A stretch of DNA of 46,606 bases from Anaerolineales bacterium (GTDB lineage Bacteria > Chloroflexota > Anaerolineae > Anaerolineales > Villigracilaceae): assembly GCA_017985935.1 (NCBI GenBank), contig JAGNWT010000025.1, positions 1-46,606 of the forward strand, read 5' to 3'. The notes below the pieces were generated by a model. It had not been told where the DNA came from. It searched no databases and worked only from the letters and a program-made list of their open reading frames with translations. Shown piece by piece: positions 25,129 through 32,900 of this stretch (position 1 is the first letter of the stretch; every line of letters begins with the position of its first letter). The position numbers and the translations under genes are program-made.

Positions 25129-25848
25129 CTACTGCACTTCAATATAGATTCGCTTATTGATCGCGCCTTTGCTCTTGTAATCCACTACCTTGATTGACCC
25201 AACCTCGGAGGTGTTCGCCACATGCGTGCCTCCGTCTGCCTGCAGATCCAACCCAACGATCTCCACTGTGCGGACCTGCATGATCCCTTCAGGAAGAAGG
25301 TTGATCTTGGTTCGAATAAGGTCGGGGATCTGGAATGCCTCTTCGCGCGGAAGGATGTTGACTCGGATATCCCGGGCATTCTTAACCTCAAGATTGGTCG
25401 CTGCTTCGATATCACGGACCAACTCCCCACGCATATTCTCGAACTCGAAGTCCATGCGTCCCTTAAGCGGGTCCATATCTCCGCCGGTCACTTTAGCCCC
25501 ATAATCACGGAAGACCGTCCCGCACAGGATGTGCAATGCTGTATGCGTACGCATTAACTGGTATCGCCGCGCCCAGTCCAGGGTCCCGCGTGATGCGGAG
25601 TCAACAGCAGGCATGGGCTCAGTCCCGCCGAGGTAGTGCAAAACATCTTCCCCTTGTTTTTTCACTTTTTCGACGGGGTAGATCAAGCCGCCGATTGCCA
25701 AAGTGCCAAAGTCACAGGGTTGACCGCCTCCGCCGGGATAAAAAGCGGTCTGGTCAAGGACAACAACTCGAGTCTCCATGTCCACCGATCTCACAGTGGC
25801 AGAGAACTCTTTCAGGTAGGAATCTGTCTGGTAAAGAAGTGTGGTCAT
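25129..25848 (-). CDS. Alanyl-tRNA editing protein AlaX
   Basis: Free-standing hydrolase removing wrongly attached serine (or glycine) from tRNA-Ala. 239 residues: a short barrel domain (TAFYPGGGGQPCDFG) then the editing core, with HTALH (His102, His106) and ADGGTHVANTSEVG (His209). The usual zinc-binding Cys of the CGGTH motif is Asp205 here. The start at 25848 (MTTLLYQTD) is chosen over the upstream ATG at 26034, because the latter adds 62 residues overlapping the divergent promoter region; TATAAT stands exactly 6 nt before 25848. No alaS in the window. Confidence 0.92.
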   Translation of the reverse strand: MTTLLYQTDSYLKEFSATVRSVDMETRVVVLDQTAFYPGGGGQPCDFGTLAIGGLIYPVEKVKKQGEDVLHYLGGTEPMPAVDSASRGTLDWARRYQLMRTHTALHILCGTVFRDYGAKVTGGDMDPLKGRMDFEFENMRGELVRDIEAATNLEVKNARDIRVNILPREEAFQIPDLIRTKINLLPEGIMQVRTVEIVGLDLQADGGTHVANTSEVGSIKVVDYKSKGAINKRIYIEVQ

Positions 25849-25854
25849 ATAATT

Positions 25855-25860
25855 ATTATA
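25855..25860 (-). promoter_or_regulatory. -10 box of AlaX gene, leaderless geometry
   Basis: Perfect TATAAT followed by 6 nt and the ATG. A 10-bp palindrome GAGCCGGCTC lies just upstream (25864-25873) and could be an operator. Confidence 0.55.
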
Positions 25861-25907
25861 GCCGAGCCGGCTCAATATTAGTATTTGATTAGAGGTGTTG
25901 TTGCCGC

Positions 25908-25937
25908 TTGACTTTGGTTCTAAAGGTATTGTATAGT
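25908..25937 (+). promoter_or_regulatory. Promoter of the ABC exporter operon
   Basis: TTGACT (25908-25913), 18-nt spacer, TATAGT (25932-25937). Leader of about 90 nt. Confidence 0.6.
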
Positions 25938-25955
25938 AATCAGCGGATATATTGC

Positions 25956-25985
25956 AAAGGCACCGCCCCCAGGCTGTGCCTTTTG
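25956..25985 (+). promoter_or_regulatory. Leader hairpin, possible attenuator
   Basis: AAAGGCAC (25956-25963), 12-nt loop, GTGCCTTT (25976-25983), then TTG TTTGG. It sits between promoter and first gene and could act as a weak terminator. Tentative. Confidence 0.35.
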
Positions 25986-26033
25986 TTTGGCAAAAACCCC
26001 TACCAACATACATTTTTATTGCGAGGAGAAGCA

Positions 26034-26960
26034 ATGATCAAAGTTAGTGGTCTTACAAAGGACTACGGCGCGCGCCGCGCCATCAACAATTTGACTTTTG
26101 ATGCTCAGCAAGGTGAGATCGTTGGCTTTCTCGGCCCGAACGGCGCCGGAAAAACCACCACCATGCGCATCCTGACCGGCTACATGCCCCCCACAGACGG
26201 CGAGGCAATTGTGGCTGGCTACAATGTTGTGGAAGAATCCCTGGAAGTACGCAAGCGGGTTGGCTATTTGCCTGAAACCGTGCCGCTGTACACCGACATG
26301 GTGGTCTTTGACTACCTGAAGTTCATGGGCGAGCTGCGAAAGATCCCGAAAGTGGACGACCGCGTGGACGAGGTTTTGGAAATGGTCGGGCTGAGCGATC
26401 GAGCCAACGGGTTTATTGGCAATTTGTCCAAAGGCATGCGCCAGCGAGTGGGACTTGCTCAAGCGCTGATGCACCGCCCCGAGGTACTGATCCTCGACGA
26501 ACCGACCATCGGACTCGATCCCGGGCAGGTGGTGGAAGTTCGCAACCTGATCCGCGAGATCGGCAAAGAGCGGACCGTTCTGCTTTCGACTCACCTCTTA
26601 AATGAAGCACAGAATATCTGTGACCGGGTGCTGATCATCAACAAGGGCAAGATCGTGGCAGAAGATACCACCGAGAACTTGCAGGCACGCCTGATCGGCG
26701 CTGAGCGCGTAGTGCTGAAGGTGCGTGGTGAAGCCGATGATCTGGCCAAGACCATCAAGACCGTCAAAGGCGTTCAAGGCGTGGAGACCAAGGAAGATGG
26801 CTCGGTCGAATTTGAATTTGTCTCGGGCAAGGATGTCCGCCCTGAAGTAGCCAAGCAGGTCATTAAGTCAGGCTACGAGTTGATCGAAATGCGTCCGCTC
26901 GGCATGAGCCTTGAGGAAATCTTCCTCGAACTCACTGGCTCCGAATCAAAGAAAAAGTAA
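26034..26960 (+). CDS. ABC transporter ATP-binding protein (GldA-like)
   Basis: 308-residue ATPase driving the exporter encoded by the next gene. Walker A GPNGAGKT (34-41), signature NLSKGMRQRVGLAQAL, Walker B VLILDEPTIGLDP, H-loop LSTHLLNEA. The C-terminal 80 residues form the regulatory extension common in GldA/NatA-type subunits. The start at 26034 is set by GAGGAGA 6 nt before it; the ORF could be extended upstream, but through the promoter. First gene of a four-gene operon (13 nt to the permease). Confidence 0.93.
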   Translation: MIKVSGLTKDYGARRAINNLTFDAQQGEIVGFLGPNGAGKTTTMRILTGYMPPTDGEAIVAGYNVVEESLEVRKRVGYLPETVPLYTDMVVFDYLKFMGELRKIPKVDDRVDEVLEMVGLSDRANGFIGNLSKGMRQRVGLAQALMHRPEVLILDEPTIGLDPGQVVEVRNLIREIGKERTVLLSTHLLNEAQNICDRVLIINKGKIVAEDTTENLQARLIGAERVVLKVRGEADDLAKTIKTVKGVQGVETKEDGSVEFEFVSGKDVRPEVAKQVIKSGYELIEMRPLGMSLEEIFLELTGSESKKK

Positions 26961-26973
26961 TAAGAGGAATTCC

Positions 26974-27717
26974 ATGAGAAACATTTGGACCATCGCAAAA
27001 CGCGAATACGATAATTACTTTAACAGCCCGCTGGCTTACGTGGTGGCATTTGCCATCACCTTATTCCTTGGGGTGCTGTTCGCGCTCATCATGTACATTG
27101 CAGCCGAACAATCCCTCTTTGGCGGACCCGCCCCCACGAACGAACAGATCACCTGGTGGCTGGTCTTCCTGTTGTTCCTTGCGACTCCCGCCCTCACCAT
27201 GCGCCTGCTTTCAGATGAAGCGCGGATGGGAACGCTGGAACTGCTGCTTACCGCCCCCGTTCGTGATTACGAATTGGTGGTCGGCAAATGGCTCGGATCC
27301 TTTTTAACCGTGCTTTCCCTGCTTTTGATCACTCTGATCTACCCGATCATTTTAAATAATTTCATCTCGCCGGGCTTGGATTTGAAAGCGCTTCTTGCTT
27401 CATATATTGGCGTGGTACTCGTTGCCAGCGCCCTGCTTGCTCTCGGCACCGGCATCTCTTCGATCTTCAGCAACCAGTTCGCCGCTTTCTTTGCCACCGT
27501 GGGGCTGATCTTCTTCTTTTGGATCTTTGTGCCCGCCTTTGGAAATTTCGCCAAAGACAGCAGTGATATTTTTACCTACCTCGGCCTTGGAAGTCACTTC
27601 TTCGACTCGATGAATAGAGGCACGATCAACCTTGGAGATATTGCCTATTACCTCAGCCTCACGGCGCTGGGATTGTTCGTAGGCACAACCTCAATTGAAA
27701 TTCGGAGATGGCGCTAA
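26974..27717 (+). CDS. ABC transporter permease (GldF-like)
   Basis: 247-residue ABC-2-type membrane subunit with six hydrophobic helices. It begins MRNIWTIAKREYDNYFNSPLAYVV, a typical GldF-like N-terminus, and contains RMGTLELLLTAPVRDYELVVGKW, the coupling-helix region of this family. Start set by AGAGGA before the ATG. The stop lies 1 nt before the ATG of the next gene. Confidence 0.92.
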   Translation: MRNIWTIAKREYDNYFNSPLAYVVAFAITLFLGVLFALIMYIAAEQSLFGGPAPTNEQITWWLVFLLFLATPALTMRLLSDEARMGTLELLLTAPVRDYELVVGKWLGSFLTVLSLLLITLIYPIILNNFISPGLDLKALLASYIGVVLVASALLALGTGISSIFSNQFAAFFATVGLIFFFWIFVPAFGNFAKDSSDIFTYLGLGSHFFDSMNRGTINLGDIAYYLSLTALGLFVGTTSIEIRRWR

Positions 27718-27718
27718 T

Positions 27719-29311
27719 ATGGCTAACAAGAAGAAAAACTCGGCCGCGCAATACGCGATCATCGGCCTTATCCTGGCCGGGCTGGGCTGTGTATCCACAG
27801 TTCTGACCGGCGCCGCCAGAGGATTGGTGGCGATCGAAATGTTCTCCCTCGAAAATATCGAAGGGCTTAATCTTGCACTTCAGATCAGCGTCGCTGTGTT
27901 CATCATCGGGCTGGCTGCTTATGCCATCATGTCGCCTGATACGGTCCGTCGCTTCCTCACCGGCAGGCAGGCGCGTTACGGTTCCAACTCCCTGATCCTC
28001 ACCGTGGCATTCTTTGGCATTGTCTTCGTAGCCAATTATCTGGTTTACAACAATCCCAAATCATGGGATATGACCGAAGACAAATCCAACACTCTCGCGC
28101 CTGAGACCTTGCAAGCTCTCTCTACACTCCCGGGCAAAGTCACCGCCACGGCTTTCTACACCTCCAGCCTCGACTCTTCCAGCGCGGACGAAACCCTGTT
28201 GAAGTTCAAATCGAACAGCAATGGGAAGTTCGATTACAGCTTTGTCAACCCAGACCTTGATCCGGTCGCTGCCAGAGAAGCAGGCATCACTGGCGATGGA
28301 AAGATCCTGCTTCAAATGGGCGAAACGAAAGAGATCGCATCCTTTGCAAGCGAATCGGAACTGACCAAAACCCTCATCCGCCTTATCAGCCCGGAAGCAC
28401 GCGTGGTGTACTTCCTGCAGGGACATGGCGAACCCGAACTGACATCCGGTCAGATCAGCTACTCGGTTGCAAAATCCACCTTGGAATCGAAGAATTACAC
28501 GGTCAACACCCTCAACCTGCTCTCCACCAGCAAAGTTCCTGAGGATGCCCTCGCCATCATTATTGCAGGACCCATGAAGCCAGTCAGCAAGAGCGAAGTG
28601 GATTTGCTCAAGGCGTACGTCAACGCCGGCGGCTCACTCGTCATCCTCCAGGACCCGCTCCTCTCGACTGAGTTCGGTTCTTCACCGGATCCTCTCGGCG
28701 CTTATCTGGAATCAGACTGGGGAATTCGCCTGAACAATGATGTTGTCATCGATCTGGTGAATACCCAAAACCCATTCCAGGCTGTGTCTTCACAGGTCGG
28801 CGTTCATCCAATCACAAATAACCTGACCCAAAATTACATCGTCATCCTGCCGCAGGCGCGCAGTATTGGCATTGGCGAACCCAAGGATGGAATATCCGTA
28901 ACCGAGCTGATCCTCACCACCGATCAATCATGGGGTGAGACGGAGCTGGTCGCAAACGAATCGCCTGACTTCAATGAAGGGATCGACACCCAGGGTCCCC
29001 TCATTCTCGCCGCGGCCGGTGAAAACGCAGCCACCAAGGGACGCGTAGTGGTGTTCGGAAATTCTGTCTTTGCCACCGACGAGATCTTCGATGCGTACGG
29101 CAATGGCAACATGTTCATCAACTCGGTGGATTGGGCCGCAGAGCAGGAAAACCTGATCAACATCACTCCGCGCACACCGACCACCCGCACCTTCAACCAA
29201 CCGACCCAGATCCAGTACATCATCATCGTCATCATGGCTGTGTTGGTACTGCCGGGCATGGTCGTTTTCGCCGGTGTTTCCTCCTGGCTTGCTCGCCGAA
29301 AGAGAGGCTAG
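27719..29311 (+). CDS. GldG-like ABC auxiliary protein
   Basis: 530-residue membrane-anchored protein: N-terminal helices at about 15-35, 48-70 and 90-115, a large extracytoplasmic domain (YDMTEDKSNTLAPETLQAL, typical for the GldG family, then YFLQGHGEPEL and an AGPMKPVSKSEVDLLKAYVNAGGSLVILQDP block), and a C-terminal helix before RRKRG. In Bacteroidetes GldA/F/G support gliding; elsewhere homologous trios have unassigned export functions. GGAGA lies before the ATG at 27719. Confidence 0.88.
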   Translation: MANKKKNSAAQYAIIGLILAGLGCVSTVLTGAARGLVAIEMFSLENIEGLNLALQISVAVFIIGLAAYAIMSPDTVRRFLTGRQARYGSNSLILTVAFFGIVFVANYLVYNNPKSWDMTEDKSNTLAPETLQALSTLPGKVTATAFYTSSLDSSSADETLLKFKSNSNGKFDYSFVNPDLDPVAAREAGITGDGKILLQMGETKEIASFASESELTKTLIRLISPEARVVYFLQGHGEPELTSGQISYSVAKSTLESKNYTVNTLNLLSTSKVPEDALAIIIAGPMKPVSKSEVDLLKAYVNAGGSLVILQDPLLSTEFGSSPDPLGAYLESDWGIRLNNDVVIDLVNTQNPFQAVSSQVGVHPITNNLTQNYIVILPQARSIGIGEPKDGISVTELILTTDQSWGETELVANESPDFNEGIDTQGPLILAAAGENAATKGRVVVFGNSVFATDEIFDAYGNGNMFINSVDWAAEQENLINITPRTPTTRTFNQPTQIQYIIIVIMAVLVLPGMVVFAGVSSWLARRKRG

Positions 29312-29315
29312 GTTC

Positions 29316-30008
29316 ATGGCTGGTAAAACAACAAGCACAAAAGCAGGCGCAAAAAAGACAAAGCCCGCCGCGCGTAGAACTTCAGCAAAGAAGATCACTG
29401 CACCTGTGATGACGCGGGAAGAATCGCCTGCAAAAAAGCAGGGACCGGTCTTCCGCACTGGAACCTGGGTTGCCATTCTGATCCTCGCAGCCCTGATCGC
29501 TTTCGCGGTCTACCTGAACAAGCAAAAGGAATCTGCTCCGGCTGAAGAAACACCCACCGTAGAACCGGTCGCACTTTTCGCCGCCACAGAAGGAAGCCCC
29601 TCAAGCATTGAAGTCGCCCCGGCCGAAGGCGAAGCAGTCAAGATCGCACGTAATGCCGAAAATGCCTGGGCGATCGTCCTGCCGAACGAAGTTGAAGCCG
29701 ACCAAGGGTTGTCTGAAGCGGCTGCTTCCCAGGTATCTGCCCTGCAAGTGATCAGCCCTGTGGAAGGCGAAGCCTCAATCTTCGGCTTGGAAAATCCCGC
29801 TTACACGATCACGGTCGAGTTCGCAACCGGGACCAAGCACACCCTCGAAATTGGAGATGCCACCCCCACCAACAGCGGATATTACGTCCGGCTCGACAAC
29901 ACCCGCATGCTGATCACCGACCTGAGCGGGATCGATGCCCTTTTGCAGTTACAGGCTTTCCCCCCGATCCTCGTCACGCCAGCACCTGAAGTGGCGCCAA
30001 CACCGTAA
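29316..30008 (+). CDS. DUF4340-type membrane-anchored protein
   Basis: 230 residues: Lys/Ala-rich cytoplasmic tail (1-45), one transmembrane helix (about 48-68), then an extracytoplasmic beta-rich domain with the DUF4340 pattern (WAIVLPNEVEADQGL, FGLENPAYTITVEFATG, LEIGDATPTNSGYYVRLD). DUF4340 proteins follow GldG-like genes in many bacteria, which supports one four-part machine here. The ATG at 29316 follows the preceding stop by 4 nt, with AGAGG before it. Confidence 0.85.
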   Translation: MAGKTTSTKAGAKKTKPAARRTSAKKITAPVMTREESPAKKQGPVFRTGTWVAILILAALIAFAVYLNKQKESAPAEETPTVEPVALFAATEGSPSSIEVAPAEGEAVKIARNAENAWAIVLPNEVEADQGLSEAAASQVSALQVISPVEGEASIFGLENPAYTITVEFATGTKHTLEIGDATPTNSGYYVRLDNTRMLITDLSGIDALLQLQAFPPILVTPAPEVAPTP

Positions 30009-30058
30009 ATCGAATGTAATACAAACACATTGCAAAGCATCTGAAATGTGGATGGGTA

Positions 30059-30087
30059 TTGATTTTGCCTAAAAAAAAGTGTATTCT
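30059..30087 (+). promoter_or_regulatory. Promoter of the sigma factor gene
   Basis: TTGATT (30059-30064), 17-nt spacer containing A8, TATTCT (30082-30087). Leader of about 40 nt. Confidence 0.55.
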
Positions 30088-30132
30088 GTTTTAGCATTGT
30101 GCTTGTAAATCTGTTGAAAGTTGGATGTATTA

Positions 30133-31347
30133 ATGGATGTAGAGAAAATTTTGATAGTTGACGACGAAGAAGAATTTCCTGCCATAGCGCGGCTCATTGA
30201 ACTGGGTCGCCAAAAATCATATGTAACCCTAGACGACATTCTGCACTTCTTCCCCGAAGCCGAGCAGGATGTAGAACAACTTGAAGAGGCATTCTCGGCT
30301 CTCCTGAGCGCCGGAATTCCTTTCATGGAAGACACGGTTACCCCAGAACCGACCGAAGACGAATTGGTGGCGGTCGAGGAAAGTGGAGAAGCCGAGCCCG
30401 AGCCCGATCTCTCGCTCGATGACTATCTCGCCAATATCGACACCGACGACACCATTGGTCTGTACCTGAAAGAGGTCAGCCGGGTACCGTTGTTGACCGC
30501 GGTTGAAGAAGTGCAGCTTGCCCAGCGCATCGAGCGCGGACGCACAGCCCGTGAAGAACTTGCACATGGAAATGTCTCGCCGAAACGGCGCCTTGAACTG
30601 CGTCAGGCGATCGAGGACGGCTGGGCTGGGCGCGAACACCTCATTACAGCCAACTCCCGCCTTGTGATCTCGGTCGCAAAGAAATACATGGGACGCGGCG
30701 TCCCCTTCCTGGACTTGATCCAGGAAGGCAATATCGGTCTGATCCGTGCCACCAAGAAGTTCGATTATCGCCGCGGGCACAAATTCTCCACTTATGCCAC
30801 TTGGTGGATCCGTCAGGCTGTGACACGTGCCATCGCCGATCAAGGTCGAACGATCCGTGTTCCGGTGCACATGGGCGACCAGATCAATAAACTCCTGCGC
30901 GTCCAGCACCAATTGACGCAGCGTCTCGGTCGCGAACCCAGCGTGGACGAGTTGGCAGTAGCCCTGGATGTTCCTCCCAAAAAGGTGGAAAACATGATCC
31001 AGGTTGCTCGCCGCCCGCTTTCATTGGAAACCCCCACAGACGATGAGGAAGATTCGGTGCTCGGAGATTTCATCGAAGACGATGAAGCTCCCCCGCCGGA
31101 TGAGACCGCGACCTACAATCTTCTGCGAGAACACCTCGGCGAAGTATTGAACGGTCTCCCTCCACGCGAAGTGCGCATCCTTCAATTGCGATACGGTCTG
31201 CTCGATGGGCAGGCATACACCCTCGAAGAAGTTGGGCGAAAAATGGGCGTAACCCGTGAGCGTGTCAGGCAGATCGAAGCTCAAGCCTTGAGCCGCCTGC
31301 GCCATCCGTCCATCCGCAGAAAATTGCGCGATTACCTAGGTGAATAA
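30133..31347 (+). CDS. RNA polymerase sigma factor, SigA/RpoD-like
   Basis: Sigma-70 family factor of 404 residues. Region 1.1-like N-terminus (ARLIELGRQKSYVTLDDIL), acidic linker, region 1.2 (DTIGLYLKEVSRVPLLTAVEE), region 2 (NSRLVISVAKKYMGRGVPFLDLIQEGNIG, and FSTYATWWIRQAVTRAI for -10 recognition), region 3 (IRVPVHMGDQINKL), region 4 (YTLEEVGRKMGVTRERVRQIE for -35 recognition). All regions of a primary sigma factor are present. ATG at 30133 is preferred over TTG at 30121. It may be the housekeeping factor or a close group 2 relative. Not in operon with the ABC genes, since its own promoter is present. Confidence 0.93.
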   Translation: MDVEKILIVDDEEEFPAIARLIELGRQKSYVTLDDILHFFPEAEQDVEQLEEAFSALLSAGIPFMEDTVTPEPTEDELVAVEESGEAEPEPDLSLDDYLANIDTDDTIGLYLKEVSRVPLLTAVEEVQLAQRIERGRTAREELAHGNVSPKRRLELRQAIEDGWAGREHLITANSRLVISVAKKYMGRGVPFLDLIQEGNIGLIRATKKFDYRRGHKFSTYATWWIRQAVTRAIADQGRTIRVPVHMGDQINKLLRVQHQLTQRLGREPSVDELAVALDVPPKKVENMIQVARRPLSLETPTDDEEDSVLGDFIEDDEAPPPDETATYNLLREHLGEVLNGLPPREVRILQLRYGLLDGQAYTLEEVGRKMGVTRERVRQIEAQALSRLRHPSIRRKLRDYLGE

Positions 31348-31350
31348 ACC

Positions 31351-31392
31351 ACAAAACAAGCGGCATGCAAAACAGCATGCCGCTTGTTTTGT
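31351..31392 (+). terminator. Terminator of the sigma factor gene
   Basis: 18-bp stem (31351-31368 and 31375-31392) with AAAACA loop, its right arm ending in TTGTTTTGT. A/T-rich ends make it usable in both directions. Confidence 0.9.
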
Positions 31393-31421
31393 ATTACCGA
31401 AAATTCAAGTCGGATACGCCC

Positions 31422-32900
31422 ATGAAAATCAACGCATCCAAATATTTGATGCCCCGCATTCAAGACATATTTTTTGTCACCCTGTTCATCATGGTCCTGC
31501 TACTCGGACCGACCATGCTAAACCTGGATGGAGACTTCCCCCGTCATCTATTGACCGGAAAATATATTCTAGAAAATAAAGAGGTGCCCACCACAGAGCT
31601 TTTTATTCATCCCTACCAAAACCGACACAGCACGTCCCACTCCTCCGAATGGCTTTCAGATCTATCCCTTTACCTAACCTACAAATATACTGGTTTGGCG
31701 GGCGTGGTGGCACTTTGCGCCTTGATTATCGCAGCCACATTTACCCTGCTTTACAACCATATTTCCCTCCAGCACTCCCTTCGACTGCCGACTTTTTTGA
31801 TCGCGATCTGGGGCGCCGGCGCGACCTCATTGAATTGGGTGACTCGCCCGCATCTCGTATCCATGCTCCTATTAGCAGTGATCTTGATCTGGGCAGACGA
31901 TTTGCGTCGTGGAAAGAAAGTTCCGCTTTGGCGATTTCCAGCGATCATGCTGCTGTGGAGCAATTTGCATGGAGAATTCATCGCGGGCATACTGGTTCTG
32001 ATCGCATATGCGGTCGGTTGGGTGATTGACTATGCGCTAAATCAGGAAGCTCCCACCCCCGAATATGGAACAAAGATATGGTCGGCGCTGGCGTTATCTC
32101 TATTGGCAAGTTTGCTCAACCCAGGCGGCATTGGTCCCTGGGTGGGCGTGCTTGGGTTCGTGAATAACCAATACCTGATGTCTCGCATGCTGGAAGCCAA
32201 CTCCCCCAACTTCCAGATTCCTGAGATGAAAGTGCTGCTGGGACTTCTTGCGATCTCCGTTTTCTTGCTGGCTATCAAAAAGGAAAAACTATCAGCCGGT
32301 CAGGGACTTACCTTGGCAGGATTCAGCGCAATGAGCTTAATGGCTACCCGCAACATCCATTTGTTCGGTGTGGTTGCCCCATTCATTCTCGCAGACACCT
32401 TTAGTGGACTGAGGAACCTCCCATTGCTGAATCGGCTGGAAAATACCCTGCAAAATATTGAAGGTCAACTCAAGGGAATTTTTTGGCCAGCCGTCGTCAC
32501 TCTGTGTCTGAGCATTTTTGTCATTACCAATGGCATCACCCAAAAACTATATGCATTTTCCCCATCCATGTTTCCGATCGAAGCCGTGGAATGGTTGAAA
32601 GAGAATCCGCAAAAGGGAAAAATGTTCAACAACCTGGATTGGGGTGGATACCTAGCCCTGCAACTTTGGCCAGAGCAGCTGACCTTCATCGATAGCATGG
32701 CAGATGTCACCGGCGAGGTTACTCTACAATACGAGATCATCATTACAACTTCAGCAGGCTGGGAAAAGATCTTTTTCGAACAGCATAATATTGAGTGGAT
32801 CATAGTCCCGCCGGATTCACCCCTGGTCAATGCGCTTAGGGATGAGCACCAATGGAAGATCGAATATGAAGATCAAACTGCCATCATTCTCAAAAAATAA
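31422..32900 (+). CDS. Polytopic membrane protein, glycosyltransferase-C-like
   Basis: 492-residue protein with about 11 hydrophobic helices and a C-terminal soluble domain (FPIEAVEWLKENPQKGKMFNN onward). The first loop NLDGDFPRHLLTGKYILENKEVPTTELF and the block SSEWLSDLSLYLTY match a large uncharacterised membrane family in bacteria, plausibly a lipid-sugar-dependent transferase. The start at 31422 is chosen because an upstream in-frame ATG lies in the terminator. No clear Shine-Dalgarno. The next gene starts within its last 35 nt. Confidence 0.7.
   Translation: MKINASKYLMPRIQDIFFVTLFIMVLLLGPTMLNLDGDFPRHLLTGKYILENKEVPTTELFIHPYQNRHSTSHSSEWLSDLSLYLTYKYTGLAGVVALCALIIAATFTLLYNHISLQHSLRLPTFLIAIWGAGATSLNWVTRPHLVSMLLLAVILIWADDLRRGKKVPLWRFPAIMLLWSNLHGEFIAGILVLIAYAVGWVIDYALNQEAPTPEYGTKIWSALALSLLASLLNPGGIGPWVGVLGFVNNQYLMSRMLEANSPNFQIPEMKVLLGLLAISVFLLAIKKEKLSAGQGLTLAGFSAMSLMATRNIHLFGVVAPFILADTFSGLRNLPLLNRLENTLQNIEGQLKGIFWPAVVTLCLSIFVITNGITQKLYAFSPSMFPIEAVEWLKENPQKGKMFNNLDWGGYLALQLWPEQLTFIDSMADVTGEVTLQYEIIITTSAGWEKIFFEQHNIEWIIVPPDSPLVNALRDEHQWKIEYEDQTAIILKK

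Noticed and set aside
25849..26033. N-terminal extensions of AlaX (to 26034) and of the ABC ATPase (from 25908)
   Set aside because: They overlap each other and the promoter elements; family N-termini and start signals support 25848 and 26034.
30133..30165. KILIVDDEEE at the sigma factor N-terminus resembles a response-regulator start
   Set aside because: Only this short string matches; the following residues are sigma region 1.1-like and no receiver domain follows.
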